Virus record (IMG/VR): IMGVR_UViG_3300027797_000053
Span: 1-42,341 of that record
DNA from: a virus
Strand: one strand, 5' to 3'
DNA length: 42,341 nucleotides
The translations under genes and the position numbers were made by a program. Shown one piece after another: positions 12,666 through 20,998 of this stretch. How positions within the stretch are numbered: the stretch's first letter is position 1; each line of letters begins with the position of its first letter. The notes under the pieces were generated by a model. It made no database searches. It had not been told where the DNA came from and saw nothing but the letters and a program-made list of their open reading frames with translations.

Positions 12666-14524
12666 TGGTGTCTTGTGGTCCATATTGTATTTTTATTCCT
12701 GGTTATCCATATAGTGGTAATTACGTATTTGCCGGTACTCATAACGGGTTTGATTACTTAACTGGTGATACCGTACCAACATACTACATGTATTACTCAA
12801 TCACTGAGACTAGGTGGTGTTTATCAACGGTTTTGGATGGTCCTTGTGTTCAGTTTGGGGTTTCTGGGTCAACGTCAACTTGTCCAGATTTTGACCCTTC
12901 ATATTTTAACGATATGGGTATTTGTTTAACACCGACACCAACACCGACGGTTAATTGTAGTGTTTTGGATTTTGATTCGGTCCTTAATTGTTTTGTTCCG
13001 GTAACACCAACAGTGACACCAACAAACACGTCCACACCTACACCAACACCAACACCCACTGAAACAGATTTATGTGGTGGTTTTGGGTTTAATTTAACTG
13101 TTTTGTCCGTATCACCCACACCAACACCAACACCAACACCAACACCTACGGTAACCCCCGAAATAACAAGACCATGTAATTTTAATGGTCAAGTAATTTT
13201 TAACACACTGGATGAGTTAATGATTTGTCCTAATAGTGGTGAATTTGTTGATTGTTATACTGGTCAAAAATATATATCCTCACAATTGGTCGTATTACCT
13301 AATGGTGATTTACCAACAATTGGTATTGTTTATAAAATGAACGTTAATAGTACGTCGGTATGTGCGACATTTAATGGGTTGGTCGACAATATAAGTGGTG
13401 TCGATGAAATAATCATTGTTTCAGTATTCGGTCCGGTAAATGATGGTAGTTGTTTATCTTGTGTTCCAGATTCTACACCAACACCTACACCTACGGTAAC
13501 ATCTACAATGACCCCAACACCTACAGTTTCATTACCAGTATGTAATGAATACATTGTGTCTAATACTATCCCTTTTGAGTCTTCTTTTGACTATTTAGAC
13601 TGTTATACAAATGAACTCATCACCCAGATGATTGGTCCAAACGGTTCAATAACAATTTGTTCTAAAAAAGAACCTTCTGGTCCTTCTAACATATCTTGGG
13701 ATTTAACTGGTATTAATTGTTACCCAATAACTCCAACACCCACTCCGACACAAACACAAACAAAAACACCTACACCTACTCCGACACAAACACCTACAAT
13801 GACCCCTAGTCAAACACCACCACCGTGTGTGTTTATGATAACGGTTGATACGACTATAACTAACATGTCGACAACAGCTGGGAATAGATTTAAATTACCT
13901 AACACGCCGTATTGGTCCAATGTTACCGTTGAATGGGGTGATGGTAATGTTGAGGTTCTTGGTGGTGGATCACATGTAGCTCACATATACCCTATTGGTG
14001 GGGTTTATCAAATAAAGATGTACGCTAATCCTGGTGGATCTTTAATTGGGTTAAACTTTAGTGCGGGAAGTAACGATGAGATAAAGTTATTAAGTATTGA
14101 TTCTTGGTGTGGTTTCATACCGAGTGAGGATGATAATCTTTATAACGCTATTAACTTAAATCTATTATCGACAGTGGGGGTTCCAAATATTCCTTTGGGT
14201 ATTTCAACTGGGTATCTTGGTTCTGGTGCTTGGAATATATTTGAGGGTACATTAGTAACCAATATTAATAATGTTGGGTCCTGGGACGTTTCTGATCTTA
14301 ACTTAATTTCTTGGGGTAGTGGTGGTGGTCCAATTACTGGTATCAACCTTACACCGTCTAATTATAACTCTTTATTAATTGGGTGGGCTTCTTTGGGGTC
14401 TTCGTTAGAGACCGGTGTTGTGTTTGACGCTGGTACGTCCCAATATAACGCTATCGCGACTTCATCTAGGAATTATTTAATTTTAACTAAAGGGTGGTTA
14501 ATTACCGACGGTGGTATCATATAA
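12662..14524 (+). CDS. Pro-Thr-rich fibre or adhesin with BspA-type C-terminal domain, 620 residues
   Basis: ATG at 12662 overlaps the preceding stop. Short cysteine-containing globular segments alternate with Thr-Pro linkers at about residues 85-95, 115-135, 150-167, 270-288 and 357-387. The C-terminal 230 residues contain VTVEWGDGNVE with HIYP, a PKD/BspA-like strand pattern. They end in YNSLLIGWASLG, GVVFDAGTSQYN and LTKGWLITDGG, the closing pattern of BspA/DUF285-type surface proteins of Bacteroidetes. It is probably a receptor-binding tail fibre or virion adhesin. Unlike all other virion genes here it is on the plus strand, between the primase and resolvase genes, and it ends at a terminator. 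Confidence 0.8.
   Translation: MMVSCGPYCIFIPGYPYSGNYVFAGTHNGFDYLTGDTVPTYYMYYSITETRWCLSTVLDGPCVQFGVSGSTSTCPDFDPSYFNDMGICLTPTPTPTVNCSVLDFDSVLNCFVPVTPTVTPTNTSTPTPTPTPTETDLCGGFGFNLTVLSVSPTPTPTPTPTPTVTPEITRPCNFNGQVIFNTLDELMICPNSGEFVDCYTGQKYISSQLVVLPNGDLPTIGIVYKMNVNSTSVCATFNGLVDNISGVDEIIIVSVFGPVNDGSCLSCVPDSTPTPTPTVTSTMTPTPTVSLPVCNEYIVSNTIPFESSFDYLDCYTNELITQMIGPNGSITICSKKEPSGPSNISWDLTGINCYPITPTPTPTQTQTKTPTPTPTQTPTMTPSQTPPPCVFMITVDTTITNMSTTAGNRFKLPNTPYWSNVTVEWGDGNVEVLGGGSHVAHIYPIGGVYQIKMYANPGGSLIGLNFSAGSNDEIKLLSIDSWCGFIPSEDDNLYNAINLNLLSTVGVPNIPLGISTGYLGSGAWNIFEGTLVTNINNVGSWDVSDLNLISWGSGGGPITGINLTPSNYNSLLIGWASLGSSLETGVVFDAGTSQYNAIATSSRNYLILTKGWLITDGGII
13001..13157 (+). repeat. Thr-Pro-coding hexanucleotide tracts in the plus-strand fibre gene (first cluster)
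   Basis: Two runs (13001-13065 and 13114-13157) of near-perfect ACACCA/ACACCT hexamers encode Thr-Pro. Their length changes would be in frame. Further runs lie at 13473-13527 and 13731-13822. Confidence 0.85.
13473..13527 (+). repeat. Thr-Pro-coding hexanucleotide tract (second cluster)
   Basis: An ACACCT/ACACCA-type run encoding alternating Thr and Pro, interrupted by a Thr-Met-Thr segment. Confidence 0.8.
13731..13822 (+). repeat. Thr-Pro/Thr-Gln-coding tract (third cluster)
   Basis: A degenerate hexamer run encoding Thr-Pro and Thr-Gln repeats directly before the C-terminal BspA-type domain, where it acts as a linker. Confidence 0.8.
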
Positions 14525-14528
14525 AAAA

Positions 14529-14554
14529 AAATATCGTCTAAAAAGACGATATTT
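14529..14554. terminator. Bidirectional terminator between convergent fibre and resolvase genes
   Basis: A perfect 11-bp stem (AAATATCGTCT / AGACGATATTT) with a 4-base AAAA loop lies 5 bases after the plus-strand stop. A and T runs flank it on both sides, so it can end transcripts from either strand. Confidence 0.9.
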
Positions 14555-14606
14555 AAATTTATATGTTATTTAACATATATTTAAATTTATATGTTAATTA
14601 TCATAT
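14551..14606. repeat. Two 28-bp direct tandem repeats, each partly palindromic
   Basis: Copies at 14551-14578 and 14579-14606 share ATTTAAATTTATATGTTA and CATAT, differing at a few inner positions. Each can fold around ATATGTTA/TAACATAT. The repeat fills the space between the terminator and the resolvase stop codon. Confidence 0.75.
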
Positions 14607-14607
14607 A

Positions 14608-15210
14608 TTATTTCCAAATTTCCTTACTTTTCATGTATCCTAATACACAAGTGTAAGCGTCTGTCTGATCAAAGTTTTCTTTCTTTAATGTGTTATTTTT
14701 TGTGTACAACCACTCAATTTGTGGTTCTATTTTAGCGACATGTTCCCAAATTATCATCTTCTTATCGATGTCTTTTGGTAACCCACCAAATAATACAAAC
14801 TTTTTTTTATCATTTTCTTGTACTAATTCCGGGAAAGCAAACTTTCTAGAATTATAGGTTGATATAAATTCAGGTATGATTCCCAATATATTATAAATTT
14901 CTTTAAATATAAAACTATTAAATCTTAATAATGTTTGTATTGTGTATATGTTATTGGAATTCAATAGCGGTTCTTCAATTATAACTTTAACAATACCTAA
15001 ATTTTTATATTCTTTTAATTTTTCAGAAAATATTTCAGATTTAAGTATTAACTCTTTTAGTTTGTCGTCGGGTACCGGTTTTGGTCTCGGAGATACATGG
15101 GTTAATTCTAATAATTCTTGTGATTTAATTTCAAACAACGCCCACCCTATTGTTTTTGTAGAAATATCCAGGCCTAAAACTTTTGGACTATTTTTAATAC
15201 TATTTGACAT
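14608..15210 (-). CDS. RuvC-like Holliday junction resolvase
   Basis: The RNase H-like fold of RuvC-type resolvases is visible. VLGLDISTKTIGWAL contains Asp15, VKVIIEEP contains Glu79/Glu80, and FDQTDAYTCVLGY contains Asp180 and Asp183. Together these give the acidic metal-binding set. The middle has LLRFNSFIFKEI and the short ISTYNSRKF segment seen in phage members. The enzyme would resolve branched replication or recombination intermediates before packaging. Its length (200) is usual for the phage type. It follows the virion cluster, with no replication gene directly beside it, and faces a terminator. Confidence 0.85.
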   Translation of the reverse strand: MSNSIKNSPKVLGLDISTKTIGWALFEIKSQELLELTHVSPRPKPVPDDKLKELILKSEIFSEKLKEYKNLGIVKVIIEEPLLNSNNIYTIQTLLRFNSFIFKEIYNILGIIPEFISTYNSRKFAFPELVQENDKKKFVLFGGLPKDIDKKMIIWEHVAKIEPQIEWLYTKNNTLKKENFDQTDAYTCVLGYMKSKEIWK

Positions 15211-15263
15211 AATGTTCTTTTTAATTTAAAAATAACGTATATTAAAAAAAAATGAATATTTTA

Positions 15264-17867
15264 TTAAAAATCTATTTTAACTAGGTATTGTTGTATACCG
15301 GTTCTTAATGTTGGTGATTGTAGTTTGGACATAACGAGTATGTCTTTATTTTCATCAAGTAAAGCTATTTCGGTTACATACGATTTGGTTCCTGGTGTCC
15401 ATGTTGGGTTTGTGGTATTTTGGAATTCAGTATCATTTAGATTTATCTTATACCTCATCTCATAAATTGTAGCTTGGATATCGGATTCTAGTGACCCATA
15501 AAAATAATATTCATCACCAAAATTTAAATTAGTGGTTGTGGTCCCATTTGGTACCAATTCAATATAGTCATTTAGGTTATAATATGGAGCGGCAGAATAC
15601 AATTCAGGTGTAACAATAAATGTTGTCCCGGTTAGTGAGTTTTCAGTGACATACCCATTGATGAATTGATCTGAAATAGCTGATGTGTAATCAATTATTT
15701 TCCAAAGTGATGAATCCGGTCTTTGGCCTGTTGGTACTAATTGACATATTATTTCAAAGGTGTCAGCGTAATACCCGTTTGGCATGTCACAGTCTGTTGG
15801 ACATATTGTTGTCGTAACTGTTGTATAACTAGTGGTAGTGGTTGTTGTTATTGGGGTGTAACCAGGTTGTGTTAAACACTGAAATTCCCCACCAAATCTA
15901 ATGGCTACGTTTTTGGATGTTTCTGGGGTACATATATTACCTTCGGTTATTTTTGAATAGTAATTACAATGTAATGAATCGGTAAAGTCAACACTATTTG
16001 ACAATCTATACGTAACATATAAAGTTTGGTTGGTCCCAGTAATAATCCCTGTCAAACTTGTCGTTATATCACAGGTATTTGGTGTTATTAACGATATCTG
16101 TGGTGCTGGTAATGTCCAATTTCTATTTGATTTGTACGACATTGAAGCTACCAACTCCTCGTCGTCAATAACCACCATCTTATTGTCTGGGAATACTTTA
16201 CCGACTCTATTTGGTATTCCATCTAAATTAGGGTTAGTATCCCATAAATGGTAATACCTAATCCCCGGTTGATTCATATCTGAGTTTTTCTTTGATTTTA
16301 TATATTGTACCTTAAATAATTCTTTATCGTCGAATCCTGGTGGGTCAACCCAGAAGGTTTCACCAAAACAACATTCAGGGTTTTTATGCCACATTAACCA
16401 AGGAATATGTAGTTTAAAGTTTCTAGCTTGTCCTGTGGTGTCTTGTGGATTTGTTGGGTCGTATGGTTCTAAAGCGAACTTCTCACCGTAAAACAAATCA
16501 ATAGTTTGATTAGTGTAGTGAATGATTGACACACATTTTTGTTCTTCCGGTTTAACCTCAATAATTTCATCAAATGAATTATAGTAAAAAACTTTACTAG
16601 TGTCTGATTGACCTAAACTGGAATTATACCCCAAATACTCTTTTGTACCTACATAATCAATAGATCCAAATTTAGTATAATCTTCAAATGTTGTATAATT
16701 TAATCCAGCTGGATTTTCGGTCCATGGAATATTCATATTCCAAATTTTAACGTCAAATTCATCAATATCACAAACAGTCTCAAAATTAATAGCGTCAGTA
16801 CTCCAATGTGGTCTAGGTGTTACACTGTCATAAATTGTTGTCATGTTTGGTGGGTAAATTATTGTTCTAGCTATACAACCAGGTAATAATCCCAATAAAT
16901 TTGGTGTTGGTCTGTCTAATGTTAATTTATTCCCACACACTCCAACAATTTTATACGTTAGTATTGGGTAACATGAGTTCAATGATACCAAACAACTAAC
17001 TTCCGGTTCTGGTGGACATAGTGGTTTTGGACTTTGTGTGATACATGGTGTTTTTGTTGGGGTTGGTGTTGGTGACGGTGATATACATGGGTAATCGTTT
17101 GTTGAGCTAGGGGTTGGTGTTGGTGTTGGGGTTAATGTTAAACTAGGTGATCCCGATCCACTTCCTGATCCACCACCTAATGTAGATTCGTCACAATATA
17201 TTAATGTGTCGTCGTTTTCAGCCAATAAATACTCATCCAACTCACTCATAATCACACAAGAATCAATTGTTGGTGTTGGGCTTGGGGTTGGTATTGGTAA
17301 ATTAAAACATTCACAGTTATACCCTGATTTTCCATCATAAAAAATTGTGATAATGTCCCCCACACTTGGTTTTTTAACGTTTGTGGTGTTACATCCGGAA
17401 TATATGACATCAATGGTGTCAGACCCGTTTAATTTTGACATATCAACAACATAGTTAGCACTTATAACGTATCGGTCACTGGTTAACGCACTCCAACTAA
17501 TTGTATCAGCGGTTGTATTACCGGTGAAAAACCCCCTTAACGGTGCTCTATTATACACGGAATCAACAACTGAATCCATATATGGTATACCATATGTATT
17601 CCCACTAGTACTGTCAACAAAATATGGGTATTTAACACTATGTTTTGTTGATTGTGGGATCCCCGTACTATTTTGGGTGTTAAATGGTGGTTCTAACACA
17701 TAACTGTTAGGGTAACTATATGTGTCTAATAACTTATCGTAAGATATTTCACTATCACCAATTTGGAAGTATTTTATGTTAAAGCTCCCTTGGGATAGTT
17801 TTTGTCTACCGGTATCGGTTACTCTGGTGTTTACCAAACCACTTGTATTTTTAATTATGTACGCCAT
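15264..17867 (-). CDS. Virion protein with Pro-Thr linkers, probable tail/baseplate appendage, 867 residues
   Basis: The N-terminus MAYIIKNTSGLVNTRVTDTG followed by RQKLSQGSFNIKYFQIGD looks like a virion attachment domain. It is followed by a beta-rich part, a Gly-Ser stretch (GGGSGSGSGSPS), Thr-Pro tracts (about 246-275) and a cysteine-bearing middle. A second low-complexity run of Thr (TTTTTTSYTTVTTT) precedes a final beta-rich domain. No enzymatic motif is seen. It is the last gene of the virion block and is preceded by a TATTTAT motif, so it may form its own late unit. Function as an appendage or adhesin is inferred from composition and position. Confidence 0.7.
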   Translation of the reverse strand: MAYIIKNTSGLVNTRVTDTGRQKLSQGSFNIKYFQIGDSEISYDKLLDTYSYPNSYVLEPPFNTQNSTGIPQSTKHSVKYPYFVDSTSGNTYGIPYMDSVVDSVYNRAPLRGFFTGNTTADTISWSALTSDRYVISANYVVDMSKLNGSDTIDVIYSGCNTTNVKKPSVGDIITIFYDGKSGYNCECFNLPIPTPSPTPTIDSCVIMSELDEYLLAENDDTLIYCDESTLGGGSGSGSGSPSLTLTPTPTPTPSSTNDYPCISPSPTPTPTKTPCITQSPKPLCPPEPEVSCLVSLNSCYPILTYKIVGVCGNKLTLDRPTPNLLGLLPGCIARTIIYPPNMTTIYDSVTPRPHWSTDAINFETVCDIDEFDVKIWNMNIPWTENPAGLNYTTFEDYTKFGSIDYVGTKEYLGYNSSLGQSDTSKVFYYNSFDEIIEVKPEEQKCVSIIHYTNQTIDLFYGEKFALEPYDPTNPQDTTGQARNFKLHIPWLMWHKNPECCFGETFWVDPPGFDDKELFKVQYIKSKKNSDMNQPGIRYYHLWDTNPNLDGIPNRVGKVFPDNKMVVIDDEELVASMSYKSNRNWTLPAPQISLITPNTCDITTSLTGIITGTNQTLYVTYRLSNSVDFTDSLHCNYYSKITEGNICTPETSKNVAIRFGGEFQCLTQPGYTPITTTTTTSYTTVTTTICPTDCDMPNGYYADTFEIICQLVPTGQRPDSSLWKIIDYTSAISDQFINGYVTENSLTGTTFIVTPELYSAAPYYNLNDYIELVPNGTTTTNLNFGDEYYFYGSLESDIQATIYEMRYKINLNDTEFQNTTNPTWTPGTKSYVTEIALLDENKDILVMSKLQSPTLRTGIQQYLVKIDF
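17050..17135 (-). repeat. Thr-Pro-coding hexanucleotide tracts in the 867-residue virion gene
   Basis: Two runs (about 17050-17081 and 17109-17135) of GGTGTT/GGGGTT hexamers on the plus strand, encoding Thr-Pro on the minus strand. Confidence 0.8.
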
Positions 17868-17873
17868 TTACGA

Positions 17874-17880
17874 ATAAATA
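17874..17880 (-). promoter_or_regulatory. TATTTAT motif before the 867-residue virion gene
   Basis: Sense-strand TATTTAT lies 6 bases before the ATG at 17867, in the 14-base gap after the upstream stop. Confidence 0.3.
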
Positions 17881-17881
17881 T

Positions 17882-19837
17882 TTAGAATATTTTTTTAGGT
17901 GGATTATTGACCAAAATTTCACAACAATCACAGTTGCTAACACTAACTTGTCCAATTGATAATGACATACTTAAATTGTTCCCTTTACAGAATCCAATAT
18001 TTGGTGTCAAAATATCGTCGGTGTATGTACCGGTAATAGTGTTGTTCCCAGTCAGTACAAGTGTTGCGGATCTGTTGTATGTCTCCTCAATACCCGTAAA
18101 TAATGGTGGACAACTATTTAAAGCTGGGATTATAGATGATGTTCCATTTATTATTGGTAATTGACCGTAACCATTAACGGTAACCACACAGTCGTAGGTT
18201 GGGGTTGGGTCTACGAATCTCTTCCAATACTTAAAGACACTTTGTTGGTCCAAATCAAACGAAATTGAAGTTCCTACTGGTAATGGGTTGTCTAGTGAAA
18301 TTGTGAATGAATTTGTACTAACATTTAATGATAATGTTAAGTTATAAGTGGTTATGTTTGACGGTGTTAAGATTACCGAACTATTTGATATACTTCCAGT
18401 GGAGTCTTTAACAAATAATAGATAATTCCCCGCTGATAAATTTAAGAACAATGGTGTTAACTGATATGTAACACCCCCGTTTATTGAATATTCGTAAGGT
18501 GGTACCCCAGTACCAACGTTAAACGTTATACTTCCATCATCACCACATACTGGTTGATTTACAGAAGCTTTAAATTTAATTATTGATAATGGGACACAAG
18601 GTCCAACATTAATGATCACTGATGATATGATTGATGTTCCAATAACCACCCACCCAACTGTTGGTGGTGTTACCGGATTTGAGTTGACAAATTGTCCTTG
18701 GAACGGCCCATCAACTACCCAATTCGATGTTATTCCGGTATTCCAGTATAGGTTATAGTCACCACCAATTGATGACCATTCTGGTTGTCCATTTATATAC
18801 CCGATAGGGTATAGTTCTTCCTGGTATATAATATCTTTGACCACATATTCATTTAATGATAGATCAAAATATGATATTGATTGAACATATGTTAAACATA
18901 GATTATCACCAATAAGTGTTGTCGTTGTGGTTATTGGTATTATTGTGGTTGTGGTTGTCACGATTGACTCTAAAACACATGTTGTTTTAACAACAAAATC
19001 ACCGTAATAATCGGTAACTGTCGCTGGGTATTCACCAACATTTAAATTACTTATTACAGTACTAATACTACCGTTTTCCCAATTTATTTGATATGGTGGT
19101 GTACCTCCGGTTATAATCAGTGTTAACATACCATCGAACGATGTTGTTGTTGACGGATCTACCGATAAACATTGAACACCCATTGGGTATATTGTTAAAA
19201 CGTCACATTCGTTACCTCGTTTAAGTGGTATTGGGTTTGGTTTATAATATGTCGTTGTTGTTGTCGTTATTCCTGTTTGTGGTGTTTCACTTGGGGTTGG
19301 GGTTGGGGTCAAAAATGGTGTTAGGGTTGGTGTAGGTGTTGGGGTTGGTGTAACTGAACAAGGATGTGATGACTCACAAATCACACAATGTGAGTATAAA
19401 ACACCATCAAACGACAGTGTGGTAACATCGATGTATTGGACTGGGTCACAACTGTATATTGGTGGGGTTTGATTATCACCAAAGCTGACCATCTCAAAAC
19501 ACCCATTGAATATTTGGTTCGGGTTTGAGGATGATATAGCTTGGTTAATGTAATAGGTTTGTCCTGTTGTGGCTGAACTAAACACCGGTGAAGTACTCAA
19601 TCCCTTGAACGATATTAATTCACCGTTACAGCATCCACTCAAACAGTACGTTTCGTCTGATTTATTTAGTTGGGTGACTAAGATATTGACGGATGGTGAT
19701 GTTACAAATCCGGAACTTAAATAATAAATTAGACTGGGGGTTAAACTAATTACTTTAGTTATACCATTAGCATCAACAAAATTAAATCCATTATAAGTAC
19801 TTGTTCCAGTATTTTGTACCGAATATATATAAGCCAT
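17882..19837 (-). CDS. Virion adhesin-like protein with SprB-type repeats and Pro-Thr linker, 651 residues
   Basis: The N-terminus (MAYIYSVQNTGTSTYNG) is similar in style to the next virion gene. A cysteine-containing domain is followed by a Thr-Pro tract (about 162-184) and Thr runs. At least two SprB-type repeats follow: GGTPPYQINWENG with the NLNVGEYPATVTD ending, and CGDDGSITFNVG with GVPPYEYSINGG and LSAGNYLLFVKDS. The C-terminus is Cys-rich (SNCDCCEI). SprB repeats are known from gliding adhesins of Flavobacteria. Here they probably form stalk domains of a tail appendage. The gene is preceded by TATTTAT. Confidence 0.78.
   Translation of the reverse strand: MAYIYSVQNTGTSTYNGFNFVDANGITKVISLTPSLIYYLSSGFVTSPSVNILVTQLNKSDETYCLSGCCNGELISFKGLSTSPVFSSATTGQTYYINQAISSSNPNQIFNGCFEMVSFGDNQTPPIYSCDPVQYIDVTTLSFDGVLYSHCVICESSHPCSVTPTPTPTPTLTPFLTPTPTPSETPQTGITTTTTTYYKPNPIPLKRGNECDVLTIYPMGVQCLSVDPSTTTSFDGMLTLIITGGTPPYQINWENGSISTVISNLNVGEYPATVTDYYGDFVVKTTCVLESIVTTTTTIIPITTTTTLIGDNLCLTYVQSISYFDLSLNEYVVKDIIYQEELYPIGYINGQPEWSSIGGDYNLYWNTGITSNWVVDGPFQGQFVNSNPVTPPTVGWVVIGTSIISSVIINVGPCVPLSIIKFKASVNQPVCGDDGSITFNVGTGVPPYEYSINGGVTYQLTPLFLNLSAGNYLLFVKDSTGSISNSSVILTPSNITTYNLTLSLNVSTNSFTISLDNPLPVGTSISFDLDQQSVFKYWKRFVDPTPTYDCVVTVNGYGQLPIINGTSSIIPALNSCPPLFTGIEETYNRSATLVLTGNNTITGTYTDDILTPNIGFCKGNNLSMSLSIGQVSVSNCDCCEILVNNPPKKIF
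19291..19354 (-). repeat. Thr-Pro-coding hexanucleotide tract in the 651-residue virion gene
   Basis: A GGGGTT/GGTGTT-type run on the plus strand encodes TPTPTPTPTLTP-like residues on the minus strand, with one interruption. Confidence 0.8.
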
Positions 19838-19850
19838 TTTAGTTTATTAT

Positions 19851-19857
19851 ATAAATA
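19851..19857 (-). promoter_or_regulatory. TATTTAT motif before the 651-residue virion gene
   Basis: Sense-strand TATTTATATAATAAAC begins here. The heptamer is 13 bases before the ATG at 19837. Confidence 0.4.
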
Positions 19858-19866
19858 ATCAATTTT

Positions 19867-20838
19867 TTATTTTTTTAAGTATGATTTCATTACTTCAATG
19901 TATTTTATTGTCGAACTAGTAGGGTCGATATAATCAAAATGTGTAATATCCTCAGACAATTTAAGTAATGGGTCCACATTTATGTAGTCACCTTTAAAAA
20001 ATTTAGTACTTTTTAAATTTTCAGTAACCCCAGCCATATGTAATATGGGTGTTTTTTCGTATTTTTCAATTGTGTCTGTCGCCCATGAAAAATCCAACTT
20101 TTCTGTGACTTTAGTTTCATGATCGTGTAACCATAAGTTCCACAATAATGACCACATTTCAGCTGTCCAAAATTGTATCTGTCCTGGATTGATCGGGAAT
20201 CTTTTTTGATAGTCCATCATTTGGTTATAAAGGGGTGTTGAGTCACAATATATTTTACACCACAGCTCACTGTTTGTATTTTTAATTAGGTATTGTCCTC
20301 CACCAGAATTTTCTTGATTATCTTTAATTACGTTAACATCGACCCCAACAACTTCGGTCATTTCCTCAAGTAATTGGTTTTTATATGTACCAAAATGTTG
20401 GTTTTCATATTTACGACAACAAGCTATAATGTAATCATAACCAATATATCCAATTGTATTCGACATATAAATTATGTCATCGTTAATTAGTGTTTCAAAA
20501 TCTGGTAATTCCCTAAAAATAATGTCCGCGTCATGTAAGAAAAATAACTTACCTCGACTCTCATCTTCTTCAATCCACTTATATAGTAAAAATGGTTTAA
20601 TACTTGGTATATATGATTTTTTTTCTCGATTGTCAATATAAAAATGGACATTTACCCCAATGTCCCTCAATTTTTGACCCTCATCGGATGGTGTGTGGTT
20701 CCCGTTAACCAACCCAAAAATAACATGAATATTTTCCGGTTTAATTCCTTTCTCAATAAAATTATGAACGTATACCTTGGATTGCCAATGAAAATATGGG
20801 ACATCTGGTTGTGCAGTTACAAATAATATATTATCCAT
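19867..20838 (-). CDS. Glycosyltransferase-like protein (GT-A type, DxD)
   Basis: The N-terminus has a Rossmann-like beginning (NILFVTAQPDVPYFHWQ). KPFLLYKWIEEDE is followed by the metal and nucleotide-sugar motif FFLHDADIIF (Asp103-Ala-Asp105). Later come NSGGGQYLIKN (about 177-187), FWTAEMWSLLWNLW (223-236) and PILHMAG (His267), in the order seen in GT-A transferases. It would transfer a sugar from a nucleotide donor; the acceptor is unknown. Its position between two adhesin genes suggests modification of virion fibre proteins, perhaps their Thr/Ser-rich stretches. DNA or host-surface modification cannot be excluded. Confidence 0.75.
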   Translation of the reverse strand: MDNILFVTAQPDVPYFHWQSKVYVHNFIEKGIKPENIHVIFGLVNGNHTPSDEGQKLRDIGVNVHFYIDNREKKSYIPSIKPFLLYKWIEEDESRGKLFFLHDADIIFRELPDFETLINDDIIYMSNTIGYIGYDYIIACCRKYENQHFGTYKNQLLEEMTEVVGVDVNVIKDNQENSGGGQYLIKNTNSELWCKIYCDSTPLYNQMMDYQKRFPINPGQIQFWTAEMWSLLWNLWLHDHETKVTEKLDFSWATDTIEKYEKTPILHMAGVTENLKSTKFFKGDYINVDPLLKLSEDITHFDYIDPTSSTIKYIEVMKSYLKK

Positions 20839-20873
20839 AATAGAAATATATTCTAAAACAAAATAAAGTGAAT

Positions 20874-20984
20874 TTAATATATTTTGTTTAACGTGAATAT
20901 CTCTGAATATATTGAGTTTCCTACGTTATTAGTATTCCATTCTGTGGTAATAACTAGTGTGTTGGATATTGTAGTATCAAAATT
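20874..20984 (-). pseudogene. Startless open frame, possible vestigial C-terminus of a virion protein
   Basis: A 36-codon frame without ATG lies between the fibre gene stop and the glycosyltransferase start. It reads protein-like (TISNTLVITTEWNTNNVG and NSIYSEIFTLNKIY) with a proper stop at 20876-20874. It could be the tail end of a lost or frameshifted fibre domain. The 160-base gap has no other gene. Chance cannot be excluded at this length. Confidence 0.25.
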
Positions 20985-20998
20985 TTAAATTATTTATT

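Noticed and set aside
12850-13119. Minus-strand frame of 89 residues rich in Val-Gly within the fibre gene
   Set aside because: It is the mirror of the Thr-Pro hexamer tracts read on the other strand. The repeated VGVG composition comes from the repeat and has no start signal or operon support.
12444-14524. A site-specific invertible fibre segment
   Set aside because: I found no flanking inverted repeats and no recombinase gene in the window, so inversion is not supported.
14551-14606. CRISPR-like array
   Set aside because: There are only two copies, directly tandem with no spacers, next to a terminator.
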